DNA from: an uncultured Bacteroidales bacterium
GTDB taxonomy: Bacteria > Bacteroidota > Bacteroidia > Bacteroidales > UBA932
DNA: 8,142 nt
Assembly (NCBI GenBank): GCA_946530505.1
Contig: CAMNAD010000063.1
Location: forward strand, 1 to 8,142
Reading direction: 5' to 3'
A program made the translations under genes and the position numbers. This document shows positions 1 to 5,722 of the stretch, piece by piece; position 1 is the first letter of the stretch; every line of letters starts with the position of its first letter. Below the pieces are notes generated by a model. That model was not told the origin of the DNA. It was given only the letters and a program-made list of their open reading frames with translations, and ran no database searches.

Positions 1-161
1 CGCCATTTTTTGAGCGTGGCCGTGGAGATATCCAGGAGTTTCATCAGCTCCGCGTTCGTGTACACGGGCTTATGGGCGTTCAGGCCCATCTTCAGGTCTT
101 TCACTTCGTCGGCCAGTCTTTCCAGCTGGCGGGCGATGTCGAGTCTTTCGCTTGGAGTCAT
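1..161 (-). CDS. Helix-turn-helix DNA-binding protein, MerR/excisionase-like (partial, C-terminus outside window)
   Basis: The first 53 codons are visible. The protein begins MTPSERLDIARQLERLADEV, a charged and probably coiled helix, followed by the segment VYTNAELMKLLDISTATLKKW at residues 33-53. The pattern 'yt-ELM-LL-IS-aTL-kW' is typical of the HTH_17/MerR-like domain of small Bacteroidetes proteins found beside primase and integrase genes, some of which act as excisionases or regulators. The start is fixed by an ATGA overlap with the primase stop codon at 158-161, which implies translational coupling. The DNA-binding assignment rests on the partial motif, and the specific role (regulator or recombination directionality factor) is inferred from position. 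The gene is cut by the window edge, so its length is unknown. Confidence 0.72.
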   Translation of the reverse strand, partial: MTPSERLDIARQLERLADEVKDLKMGLNAHKPVYTNAELMKLLDISTATLKKW

Positions 162-1042
162 ATGCTTGGCGTTAGTTTCATGTCTGCGGTATAGCCCCGG
201 GAGGCCTGGAGCATTTCATTGAGGTCTTTGTACTTTCCATAAAGGTCCGACATGTCCGTGACCTTTCCCGGAAACATCCCCTCCAGCGCGCTCTGGCATT
301 TCTGTCCTGCAGCGTCATTGTCCAGAAAGCCCATTATCTTGTCATGGGCGCAGATGTAGGCCGACGCCTTCTGGAGGTTGTTCACGGAGTTCAGGACCAC
401 CACGTCGCAGCTGGGCGTCTTGCTCGATTGCATCACCTGCCAGGAAAGGAAATCGAAGAATCCTTCAAACACTGCGACGTTCTTTGTGCTGGGCGTTACG
501 GACATCTTTCCTTCCGTGTTGATAGTAGAGATGGCGGCTTTTGTCGTTGACTTGAATCCGGACGGGGCATTCAGCGCGAATCCGCCCATATTGTTTGGAA
601 ATCCCAGCAGCGTGAAGTTCATTCCCTTTTGCGGGTTCCTGACGATGACTTCCTTGCAGTACATCCGGGCCAGTTCCAGCGGAATCTTCCGCTTCTGGAG
701 GTAGTTAGTAAGATACTCTTGCCTAATCTCTCGCACAGCCTTGATTTCGCTCTTCGGCGCACTCGGCTCCGGCTGCTTATATGTATAAGGAGCAAGAGAC
801 GCGACGAAAGCCTCCGCATCCTTGCAGTTGCAACGCTTTGTGAGCATCACAAGCTGGATGATGCTGCCGCCCTGCCCTAGGCCAAAGTCGTTCCAGAGGT
901 TTTTCTCCCTGTCCACATGCAGCGATGCACGGGTTTCTTCCCGGAAGGGTGAAAACCACATGTCCTTCCCGGGCCCCTTTCGCGCTCCAAGGGCCTCCAG
1001 CACCTTCTCAATCGGGTAGTTATAGATCTCTTTTTGAAACAT
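158..1042 (-). CDS. Mobile-element primase-like protein: degenerate CHC2 domain plus Toprim domain
   Basis: This 294-residue protein resembles the short DnaG-related primases of Bacteroides mobilizable elements, which prime DNA synthesis on transferred single strands. Residues 28-62 match the CHC2 zinc-binding domain in layout (W-x-SPFREET...LHV...W-x-DFGLGQGGS). However, the four metal ligands of the canonical pattern (C-P-F-H and C-F-G-C) are replaced by Ser31, Arg34, Asp52 and Leu55. The Toprim half carries the catalytic glutamate motif EGFFD (193-197) and the metal-binding DND-AAG motif (241-246), followed by DLNEML (273-278). There is no helicase-binding C-terminal domain, and the length is about half that of chromosomal DnaG. 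It overlaps the downstream helix-turn-helix gene by 4 bp and is read divergently from the regulator at 1236. Primase activity is inferred from family and context; the Toprim fold assignment is firm. Confidence 0.87.
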   Translation of the reverse strand: MFQKEIYNYPIEKVLEALGARKGPGKDMWFSPFREETRASLHVDREKNLWNDFGLGQGGSIIQLVMLTKRCNCKDAEAFVASLAPYTYKQPEPSAPKSEIKAVREIRQEYLTNYLQKRKIPLELARMYCKEVIVRNPQKGMNFTLLGFPNNMGGFALNAPSGFKSTTKAAISTINTEGKMSVTPSTKNVAVFEGFFDFLSWQVMQSSKTPSCDVVVLNSVNNLQKASAYICAHDKIMGFLDNDAAGQKCQSALEGMFPGKVTDMSDLYGKYKDLNEMLQASRGYTADMKLTPSI

Positions 1043-1060
1043 CGGTCAAAAGTTTCCTAA

Positions 1061-1090
1061 CATTTTGTCGCATTTTATCGTATTTTGTCA
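1061..1090. repeat. Three tandem 10-bp repeats upstream of the primase gene
   Basis: Three consecutive 10-bp units read CATTTTGTCG, CATTTTATCG and TATTTTGTCA. They lie 19-48 bp upstream of the primase ATG in an AT-rich spacer. A 10-bp period puts each unit on the same face of the helix, as expected for a cooperatively bound operator. No good TAnnTTTG promoter was found for the primase; the nearest is AACTTTTG with one mismatch, directly before the ATG. The repeats are directly visible; the regulatory role is inferred. Confidence 0.6.
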
Positions 1091-1100
1091 AAAATTTGCT

Positions 1101-1108
1101 TACCTTTG
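1101..1108 (+). promoter_or_regulatory. Possible upstream plus-strand -7 box (TACCTTTG)
   Basis: The octamer TACCTTTG is an exact match to the Bacteroidetes -7 element TAnnTTTG. The nearest TTTG (1084-1087) is only 13 bp upstream instead of about 20, so a proper -33 box is lacking. If used, it would give the regulator gene at 1236 a leader of about 120 nt containing the perfect palindrome GCTTTAAAGC (1122-1131). Low confidence. Confidence 0.25.
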
Positions 1109-1169
1109 TGAAAGATTTAGTGCTTTAAAGCTGCAAGTGATTGCGGAAAAGCAACAATATTTTTATTAT

Positions 1170-1188
1170 CGTAAACAAATAGTTTACG
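1170..1188. promoter_or_regulatory. 19-bp operator-like palindrome before the regulator gene
   Basis: CGTAAAC-AAATA-GTTTACG is a perfect 7-bp inverted repeat with a 5-bp spacer. It sits about 48 bp before the ATG of the helix-turn-helix gene at 1236 and covers the place where a -33 box would lie for the -7 box at 1203-1210. This placement suits an autorepressor site. A related half-site, GTTTACG, recurs at 5678-5684 in the mob control region, where 14 of 19 positions match over 5666-5684. The symmetry is seen; binding by the adjacent gene product is inferred. Confidence 0.55.
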
Positions 1189-1202
1189 CAAAATAAGCTA
1201 TT

Positions 1203-1210
1203 TATTTTTG
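1203..1210 (+). promoter_or_regulatory. Predicted -7 box (TATTTTTG) for the small regulator gene
   Basis: TATTTTTG is an exact match to TAnnTTTG and lies 25 bp upstream of the ATG at 1236, a normal distance for a short-leader transcript. The -33 element is weak: GTTT at 1182-1185, 17 bp upstream, inside the palindrome 1170-1188. Promoter use is inferred from the motif and position only. Confidence 0.45.
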
Positions 1211-1235
1211 AATTTGCAAGAAAACCGATAGAATT

Positions 1236-1547
1236 ATGGCTAAAAAGACCGAAATAGAAACTCCTGCAGCAGAGCAGAAAACCCCTAAGAAGCGCCCCAA
1301 TTACAAGCGCAAGATGCCCATCCAGTACGGTCCCAAGCGCGGCCAGCGTCTGGCTCCTGTGCTGCTGTACCTCTTTCAGGAGGGCATCTCCATCTCCAAC
1401 CTGGCAGACCGCCTGGGCCTCTCCCGTCAGGGAATCAGCACCCGTTTCGTGCGCGACAACTGCTCCATGAAAGATATGGAAGAGATGGCCGCTGCGGCCG
1501 GGTACAAGTTTGTCTGGAGCTGGGAAAAGATAGAAAAGGAAGACTAA
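1236..1547 (+). CDS. Small helix-turn-helix transcriptional regulator (XRE/Cro-like)
   Basis: This is a 103-residue protein. The first 37 residues are highly basic and probably disordered (KKRPNYKRKMP), followed by LAPVLLYLFQEG and a helix-turn-helix at about residues 53-71 (ISNLADRLGLSRQGISTRF). The continuation DNCSMKDMEEMAAAAGYKFVW is the helix that follows the recognition helix in phage-repressor-like XRE proteins. It probably controls the flanking primase or mob operons and may bind the palindrome at 1170-1188 in front of its own gene. It is the only plus-strand gene within a block of minus-strand genes, and its stop overlaps the mobC stop tail to tail by 4 bp. The DNA-binding fold is well supported; its target and sign of regulation are inferred. 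Confidence 0.82.
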   Translation: MAKKTEIETPAAEQKTPKKRPNYKRKMPIQYGPKRGQRLAPVLLYLFQEGISISNLADRLGLSRQGISTRFVRDNCSMKDMEEMAAAAGYKFVWSWEKIEKED

Positions 1548-3433
1548 CCGGCATTGTTCTGTTCCTTGAAGAGCAGATTGGCAATGTCCACCCGGATCTT
1601 CCGGTAGTTCTTCTCCACTTCTTCTTCCATCTCCTTCTCGCTCAAGTTGACGATTTTCGGAACGGCTTCCCTGTGCACGGGAGGCTGTTCCGCTTTTATC
1701 TCCCCGCAGAATATTTTCGGATGGACCTTTTGCGCAAATGTGTCGGCTACATATCCGCAGAAGGAGCCCTGAGAAAGGGCCTCTATCCTGTCGGGCGGAA
1801 GGACATCGCGGAGCTGGTACGAGTATGTGATGTGGTCATTCGACGCGCCTTCCTGATAAGAGCGCATCTCCCGTTCCACCTTCCCGAAGGATTTGCTGAG
1901 GCCTTCTGCCGTGTCGCCCTTTACGGCGCCGGCAAACACGTTTCCCACGGTGTTGAAGATGACGTCCGATTCCTTCTGGTCGTAGTCCTTCACAAGCTGG
2001 CTCTTGTCCTGAGCGCCGATGACAACGGCCACCTTGTTCTCGCGCGCGGTATTGATAAGGTTGTCCAGGCCCTTGAGGTAAATCGTGGGCAACTCGTCGA
2101 TGAGAACGGCCGAGTGCTGCCGGCCGGGGACATTGATGACCTTGAACAGCTGGCTCATCAGCATGGCCAGCGTGGTGCCATAGACCGACTGGCGCCTGGG
2201 ATTGTTGCCTACGCAGATAATCTTAGGCTGCTCCGGGTTATTGATGTCCAGCGAGAAATCGTCCCCGGAAAGCGTCCAGTACAGGGTTTTGGAGGCAAAG
2301 CGGTTGAGAGGCACGCGAGCCGATGCAATCTGCCCCTGGAGCTGTTCGAACGCCTGGTCCTTGATGGCATCGGCAAATGTGTTCCGCTTCACCTCCAGCT
2401 CATCGAAATTCTTCATCACGTTGAACACCTCACGGTAATCCTGCCCCATCAGCTCAATTAGATGCGGGAAGGTGCAGTAGATGCCGCCTTCATAGATTTT
2501 CAGGAACCAGATGAGAAGGTCCACATAGCAACGGGCCGACAGCGAAAAGAAGTCATCGCCCTTGGCCTGCTCCCTGTTGGCATTTTTGAGGATGACTTCC
2601 GCAATCTCGGTGGCATCAACCGGGTCGGTGAGATACCTCGGATGGATGGGATTGAAACGGTGCGAGTGCAGCGGGTCGTCGAAATTCACGATATACATCT
2701 TCGGTTTCACCGGATAGCAGCCGTAATTGTCCAGCAGCTCGTTCAGCACCCGCGTCGTAAGGCTCGGGTACTTGAAGTCATAGATAAACATCGAGTACCC
2801 CTTTCGCATCATCTGCTTGATAAAGGCCGCATAGATACTCGCCGTTTTTCCGGAACCCGGCGTCCCAATGACCATGCATCCGCGCTGCGGAGACACGCAG
2901 TTGATGTACCCTTGATGCAGTTTTCCATCATACTGATAGGTCATCGGGATATTGACGCTGTACTCGTTCTCAATCTTCTCCCCGCACTGCGGAAAAGTAT
3001 CCCAATAGTCCGGTAGGTGTGCATCAAAACTCCGGAACTTGCGCCCCAGCAGGATGGCTCCTACGAGGTACAGGCTGAAACCGGCCAGCGTCGCAAAGAC
3101 AAAGCCCCATCCGCTGCCCAGCAGTTCCGAAGCAAAAAACAGCACCAGCCCCGACAGCAGCGGTGCCAGCACCTTCACCCAGCCGGAATCCTTGGAACTC
3201 CCGCTCCGGACTATGACGGAAACCGTGGCAAAGAACAAGCACACAAACTTTACGGATGCCTGCGAAGAAAATGTCCCGGAACGGTATATCTCCAGCATCA
3301 GCGAATCCGTCAGGGCTGAGCGCAGCCCTACCGCCGACCAGAACGGATAGGCATAGTAATATACGATAAGCCCCAGAATTCCTCCTGCCAGCAGCAGGAA
3401 CATCGAGTACACTGGTTTTGTCCTTGCATCCAT
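1544..3433 (-). CDS. mobC: MobC, VirD4/TraG-like type IV coupling ATPase
   Basis: This 629-residue protein is the coupling protein that docks the relaxosome to a type IV secretion channel at the inner membrane. The N-terminal part has about four hydrophobic segments (roughly residues 10-27, 62-76, 88-103 and 108-129). The cytoplasmic ATPase domain carries Walker A GTPGSGKT (190-197) and Walker B VLIDELPT (443-450), with NTARENKVAVVIGAQDKSQL after it as in VirD4/TraG proteins. The reading frame opens at 3502, but the ATG at 3433 was chosen. It begins MDARTKPVYSMFLLLAGG, just before the first membrane segment, and leaves 1 bp after the mobB stop (TGA-T-ATG), suggesting translational coupling. 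The last gene of the apparent mob operon; its 3' end overlaps the convergent regulator gene by 4 bp. Confidence 0.93.
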   Translation of the reverse strand: MDARTKPVYSMFLLLAGGILGLIVYYYAYPFWSAVGLRSALTDSLMLEIYRSGTFSSQASVKFVCLFFATVSVIVRSGSSKDSGWVKVLAPLLSGLVLFFASELLGSGWGFVFATLAGFSLYLVGAILLGRKFRSFDAHLPDYWDTFPQCGEKIENEYSVNIPMTYQYDGKLHQGYINCVSPQRGCMVIGTPGSGKTASIYAAFIKQMMRKGYSMFIYDFKYPSLTTRVLNELLDNYGCYPVKPKMYIVNFDDPLHSHRFNPIHPRYLTDPVDATEIAEVILKNANREQAKGDDFFSLSARCYVDLLIWFLKIYEGGIYCTFPHLIELMGQDYREVFNVMKNFDELEVKRNTFADAIKDQAFEQLQGQIASARVPLNRFASKTLYWTLSGDDFSLDINNPEQPKIICVGNNPRRQSVYGTTLAMLMSQLFKVINVPGRQHSAVLIDELPTIYLKGLDNLINTARENKVAVVIGAQDKSQLVKDYDQKESDVIFNTVGNVFAGAVKGDTAEGLSKSFGKVEREMRSYQEGASNDHITYSYQLRDVLPPDRIEALSQGSFCGYVADTFAQKVHPKIFCGEIKAEQPPVHREAVPKIVNLSEKEMEEEVEKNYRKIRVDIANLLFKEQNNAG

Positions 3434-3434
3434 A

Positions 3435-4661
3435 TCAATTCGGCCCCTTGCGGCCCCTCCGCATGATCTCTTCATCCTCTCCCCGGCGGCTCCGCTCGGC
3501 ACCGACGGCCGAAATCAGCACATCCGCCGCCTCGGAGGCGGTGTCTTTTTCTTTTTCAGCGCTTTCTTTTTCCGGCTCAGCCGGCCACTTCTCCAGACGT
3601 ACCTTCTCAAAATCACCTGCCGTTATTCCATTCAGCTCGCTCACCTTGAAGCAGCTTCGTGTCTGATGGTCAATCAGCGTAACGCCGAAAATCCGGCCCT
3701 CCTTCGTCTTGGAAAACTTCACCCCTATATTGAACTTCCTCAGGATTCTTCGGGTATGCAATTCCGAGGTACCATACTCTAGACTAACTCTTGCCAGATT
3801 GGCCACACGCTTTTTCTCCCTGGTCCTCCAGACCTCCTCCGATTCGTTGATATGGCGGTTGATATCCTCAATTCCCGCCGCATTCAAGTCCTTGCCGATG
3901 ATGGGCGAAGTGCATTTGTGCTGCGTCTTGGGGTCAATGCCGGTAAAGGTCATATAGATTCGGCGTCCTACCTTGACGTGTCCCACTTCCACGCCAAACT
4001 CCCGCATAATCATCTTGAACTGTTCCGCCGTAGTGAAATAGTACCGCATAGCCTGCGCAATCAGTTCCTCCATCTGCTTCATATATTCACCACGCGAAGG
4101 ATCGAAGCGCTGATACTCGACCTTCTTCGGTGCATCATCCTTCTCTTTGGCCTCCCCATGGTCTTCGACTGAAATCCCTTCTGATTCAAGAGTCTTTTTC
4201 TCCGGCTTGTCGGCCAGCCCTACGGTGAAACCGTACTTCTGCTCCAGTTCTTTCATGATTTCGTTGCAGCGCTTGCCTTCCCTGTAGTCGGGAATCTTCT
4301 TCCCGTTTTTATCCACACGGACTGATACCAGGTGATAATGGACACGCTCAATATCATTGTGCCGGTACAGGATATAAGGCTGATCCCCGTAGCCGAGCCG
4401 CTCCATCAGTTCCTTTGTGAACGCGATGACCTTCTCATCCGACATATTGTCCTGCTTCGCCGGGTTGATGGAAGCATGGAAAGACATCTTTTCGCAGCGC
4501 AGGCTGCCCCTTTCATAGACCGAAAACGTATCCATGGGCTTTCTCGGGTCGGCAATGTTTGAAGAGAAGATCGCCTCGGCCTTTCCCTCGGCGACCTTCT
4601 TCTCATTGTACTGCACCGCTGACGAGCAGCTGGGTGCGGGGGCCTTGATCTTGACTACCAC
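3435..4661 (-). CDS. mobB: MobB, relaxase of the MobA/VirD2 (MOBP-type) family
   Basis: This 408-residue relaxase would nick oriT, stay covalently bound to the 5' end and be carried into the recipient. The likely nucleophile is Tyr18 in the N-terminal segment VQYNEKKVAEG. Motif II is SFHASINP (60-67), and motif III is HNDIERVHYHLV (101-112) with the H-x-D-x4-H-x-H metal-binding pattern (His101, Asp103, His108, His110). The C-terminal half is charged, with long low-complexity stretches (about residues 150-175 and 365-408). The frame starts at a GTG; an in-frame TGA lies 18 bp upstream, so no earlier start exists, and the N-terminus MVVKIKAP aligns with family members beginning MvaKI. It follows ssb after 38 bp and is directly coupled to mobC. 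Confidence 0.93.
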   Translation of the reverse strand: MVVKIKAPAPSCSSAVQYNEKKVAEGKAEAIFSSNIADPRKPMDTFSVYERGSLRCEKMSFHASINPAKQDNMSDEKVIAFTKELMERLGYGDQPYILYRHNDIERVHYHLVSVRVDKNGKKIPDYREGKRCNEIMKELEQKYGFTVGLADKPEKKTLESEGISVEDHGEAKEKDDAPKKVEYQRFDPSRGEYMKQMEELIAQAMRYYFTTAEQFKMIMREFGVEVGHVKVGRRIYMTFTGIDPKTQHKCTSPIIGKDLNAAGIEDINRHINESEEVWRTREKKRVANLARVSLEYGTSELHTRRILRKFNIGVKFSKTKEGRIFGVTLIDHQTRSCFKVSELNGITAGDFEKVRLEKWPAEPEKESAEKEKDTASEAADVLISAVGAERSRRGEDEEIMRRGRKGPN

Positions 4662-4699
4662 TGAAGCAGAGAAACATCAAGTGAGAATTCCCGGAGGAT

Positions 4700-5005
4700 T
4701 CAGTCTTTCCCCGCGGGTGCCAGGTCGATGTTGGACACCCACACGTCCAGGTTGACAAAGGTCTTGTCGTCTTTGACATTGGTGCTGATACGTAGTCTTC
4801 CGGACAGCGATACGAAACGTCCTTTCTTCAAGTACTCGGCAATACCCGTCTTAGACATCCGGCAAGTGTAGAAAGTGGGCTTTTCCTCACTGCCTGCCTT
4901 CAGGTCATTGACTGCCACAGTGAAGCGGACGAGTTCCGAACTGTCTTTCCCGGCCACAATCTCACAGTCTGCGGTGAGATTGCCTGTAATGAAAATGATT
5001 TGCAT
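4700..5005 (-). CDS. ssb: Single-stranded DNA-binding protein, short tail-less form
   Basis: At 101 residues this is essentially one OB-fold: MQIIFITGNLTADCEI at the start, ELVRFTVAVND (24-34), then FYTCRMSKTGIAEYLKKGRFVSLSGRL and a C-terminal strand VNLDVWVSNIDL. These are the hallmarks of bacterial SSB. It ends APAGKD and lacks the Gly/Pro-rich linker and acidic DDDIPF-type tail by which housekeeping SSBs recruit replication and repair proteins. It lies between mobA and mobB in the same orientation (33 and 38 bp gaps), implying co-expression and a job in coating the displaced or transferred strand. SSB identity is strong; the transfer role is inferred from context. Confidence 0.9.
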   Translation of the reverse strand: MQIIFITGNLTADCEIVAGKDSSELVRFTVAVNDLKAGSEEKPTFYTCRMSKTGIAEYLKKGRFVSLSGRLRISTNVKDDKTFVNLDVWVSNIDLAPAGKD

Positions 5006-5034
5006 AATGGTTTGGATTAAGATTTAATGGTTTG
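5005..5034. repeat. Direct repeat CAAACCATTA in the ssb leader (20-bp period)
   Basis: On the minus strand the decamer CAAACCATTA occurs twice at a 20-bp period (5034-5025 and 5014-5005), the second copy running into the ssb ATG. It fills most of the 33-bp mobA-ssb gap. It may be an A-rich translation-enhancing leader or a protein site at two helical turns. The repeat is seen; its function is unknown. Confidence 0.4.
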
Positions 5035-5038
5035 ATGA

Positions 5039-5461
5039 TTATAGACTGTCCTCTTCCGAGGATTCAGATTCTCCAGTAACGTCTTCCTTGACGATGCGTA
5101 CCTTATCCAGGATTTCGCTCATCATGGATTTCATGTCGGCAAGGTCCGTACGCACCATCCCGGCAGTCACGACCGGGCGGCCGTTGCGATCACGGAGTTT
5201 GGCGAGGGTATTCAGCGCCCTTACCTTCTGGTTGTAGTTGTTGCCGATACGGCTGATCTCGGCCTTGAGCAGGGCCAGCTGTTTGGTGATGTTGGCTTCC
5301 GTCCGGTGAAAGTTCCTGCGCTGGATGCGCCTCACCAGGACGGTTTCACGAATGTACTTGGAACGGTTCCGATACCCTTCCAGCTGCATCTGCATGGAAA
5401 GTTTCTCGAACTCTGCATCCGAAAAGCGGATGGCGATGACGTGTTTTCTAACCTTACTCAC
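5039..5461 (-). CDS. mobA: MobA, relaxosome accessory protein (ribbon-helix-helix, MobC-family C-terminal motif)
   Basis: This 140-residue protein is the oriT-binding accessory factor that loads the relaxase. The N-terminus KHVIAIRFSDAEFEKLSMQM then YRNRSKYIRETVL (about residues 7-42) has the strand-helix-helix layout of a ribbon-helix-helix DNA-binding domain. The segment EISRIGNNYNQKVRALNTL (68-86) is the signature of the plasmid mobilization relaxosome family (Pfam MobC). The C-terminus is acidic (GESESSEEDSL). In Bacteroides elements this protein is called MobA, MobB is the relaxase and MobC the coupling protein, and that usage is followed here. It starts at a GTG, with an in-frame stop 6 bp upstream excluding a longer start. 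It is the first gene of the mob operon and lies next to the oriT candidate. Confidence 0.9.
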   Translation of the reverse strand: MSKVRKHVIAIRFSDAEFEKLSMQMQLEGYRNRSKYIRETVLVRRIQRRNFHRTEANITKQLALLKAEISRIGNNYNQKVRALNTLAKLRDRNGRPVVTAGMVRTDLADMKSMMSEILDKVRIVKEDVTGESESSEEDSL

Positions 5462-5469
5462 AATTCATT

Positions 5470-5474
5470 CTCCT
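5470..5474 (-). promoter_or_regulatory. mobA: Shine-Dalgarno site AGGAG for mobA
   Basis: AGGAG on the minus strand lies 8 nt before the mobA GTG. Strong Shine-Dalgarno sites are uncommon in Bacteroidetes, so this one supports the non-ATG start and suggests an expression signal acquired or kept for transfer between hosts. Confidence 0.55.
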
Positions 5475-5504
5475 CATAAACACGGTTAAGCAGACACCCA
5501 AAAA

Positions 5505-5629
5505 AGCGAGCGACTCCGGAGCGAGCCATGCCCGCCGCAGGCGCACGAGATGGGGCCCCGGCCCCGCGTTCGTAATACGAACGCCCATCTCGCAGTTTGC
5601 CCCTAAGGTCAAACATCTTCTCCCCAGGG
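5505..5629. other. Candidate origin of transfer (oriT)
   Basis: This noncoding stretch lies directly upstream of mobA, where oriT sits in Bacteroides mobilization regions. Its left part is much more GC-rich than the AT-rich promoter DNA next to it. It holds a direct repeat AGCGAGC (5505-5511 and 5520-5526) around the palindrome CTCCGGAG (5514-5521), a short inverted repeat CGCC-GCA-GGCG, the nested inverted repeats at 5546-5592, and CCCT...AGGG (5601-5629). Both flanking genes read away from it, so a terminator is not expected here. The oriT role is inferred from position and repeat structure; the nick site cannot be assigned from sequence alone. Confidence 0.55.
5546..5592. repeat. Nested inverted repeats able to form a three-way junction
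   Basis: An outer stem CGAGAT (5546-5551) / ATCTCG (5587-5592) encloses two hairpins. One is GGGGCC-CC-GGCCCC (5552-5565). The other is GCGTTCGT-AAT-ACGAACGC (5566-5584), a perfect 8-bp stem with a 3-nt loop. An alternative outer pairing CGAGATGGG/CCCATCTCG is also perfect over 9 bp. Such structures are typical of oriT recognition by relaxase and accessory proteins. The mobA transcript would also contain this segment in its leader. Confidence 0.7.
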
Positions 5630-5638
5630 TCTGCGATG

Positions 5639-5671
5639 CAAAGTTAGTAAAATATTATTTACTTATGCAAA
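5639..5671 (-). promoter_or_regulatory. Predicted promoter of the mobA-ssb-mobB-mobC operon
   Basis: On the minus strand TTTG (5671-5668) is followed after 21 bp by TAACTTTG (5646-5639), an exact match to the Bacteroidetes promoter consensus in both boxes and spacing. Transcription would begin near 5633, giving a leader of about 170 nt through the oriT candidate. The palindromes at 5647-5662 and 5659-5675 overlap the spacer and -33 box, so the promoter is well placed for repression. Confidence 0.65.
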
Positions 5672-5684
5672 GTAATTGTTTACG
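5647..5684. promoter_or_regulatory. Operator-like inverted repeats between the divergent promoters
   Basis: GTAAA-ATATTA-TTTAC (5647-5662) and TTACTT-ATGCA-AAGTAA (5659-5675) are perfect short inverted repeats that overlap. They are followed by the half-site GTTTACG (5678-5684) also found in the palindrome at 1170-1188. They lie across the mobA -33 box and before the plus-strand -7 box at 5702. The repeats are visible; regulator binding is inferred. Confidence 0.45.
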
Positions 5685-5701
5685 AAATACGAAAATATTA
5701 T

Positions 5702-5709
5702 TACATTTG
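5702..5709 (+). promoter_or_regulatory. Predicted -7 box (TACATTTG) reading into the 8-bp array and the gene at 5825
   Basis: TACATTTG matches TAnnTTTG exactly. A weak -33 candidate GTTT (5678-5681) lies 20 bp upstream, inside the GTTTACG half-site. Transcription would begin near 5715, so the repeat array at 5723-5818 would be transcribed and form the leader or 5' coding part of the mRNA. Confidence 0.5.
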
Positions 5710-5722
5710 CGCAGAATTATAA

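Noticed and set aside
1673..3016. Long plus-strand open frames of 262 and 184 codons opposite mobC
   Set aside because: They are antisense to a gene with intact Walker A and B motifs and strong family features, and they match no known domain. They are shadows of mobC codon use.
3434..3502. 23-codon N-terminal extension of mobC to the ATG at 3502
   Set aside because: It overlaps the end of mobB, is Gly/Arg-rich, and precedes a better start at 3433 that sits 1 bp after the mobB stop and just before the first membrane segment.
5546..5592. GC-rich inverted repeats as a transcription terminator
   Set aside because: The segment lies between divergent genes, downstream of the predicted mobA promoter, with no T-tract following on the minus strand. 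An oriT role fits better.
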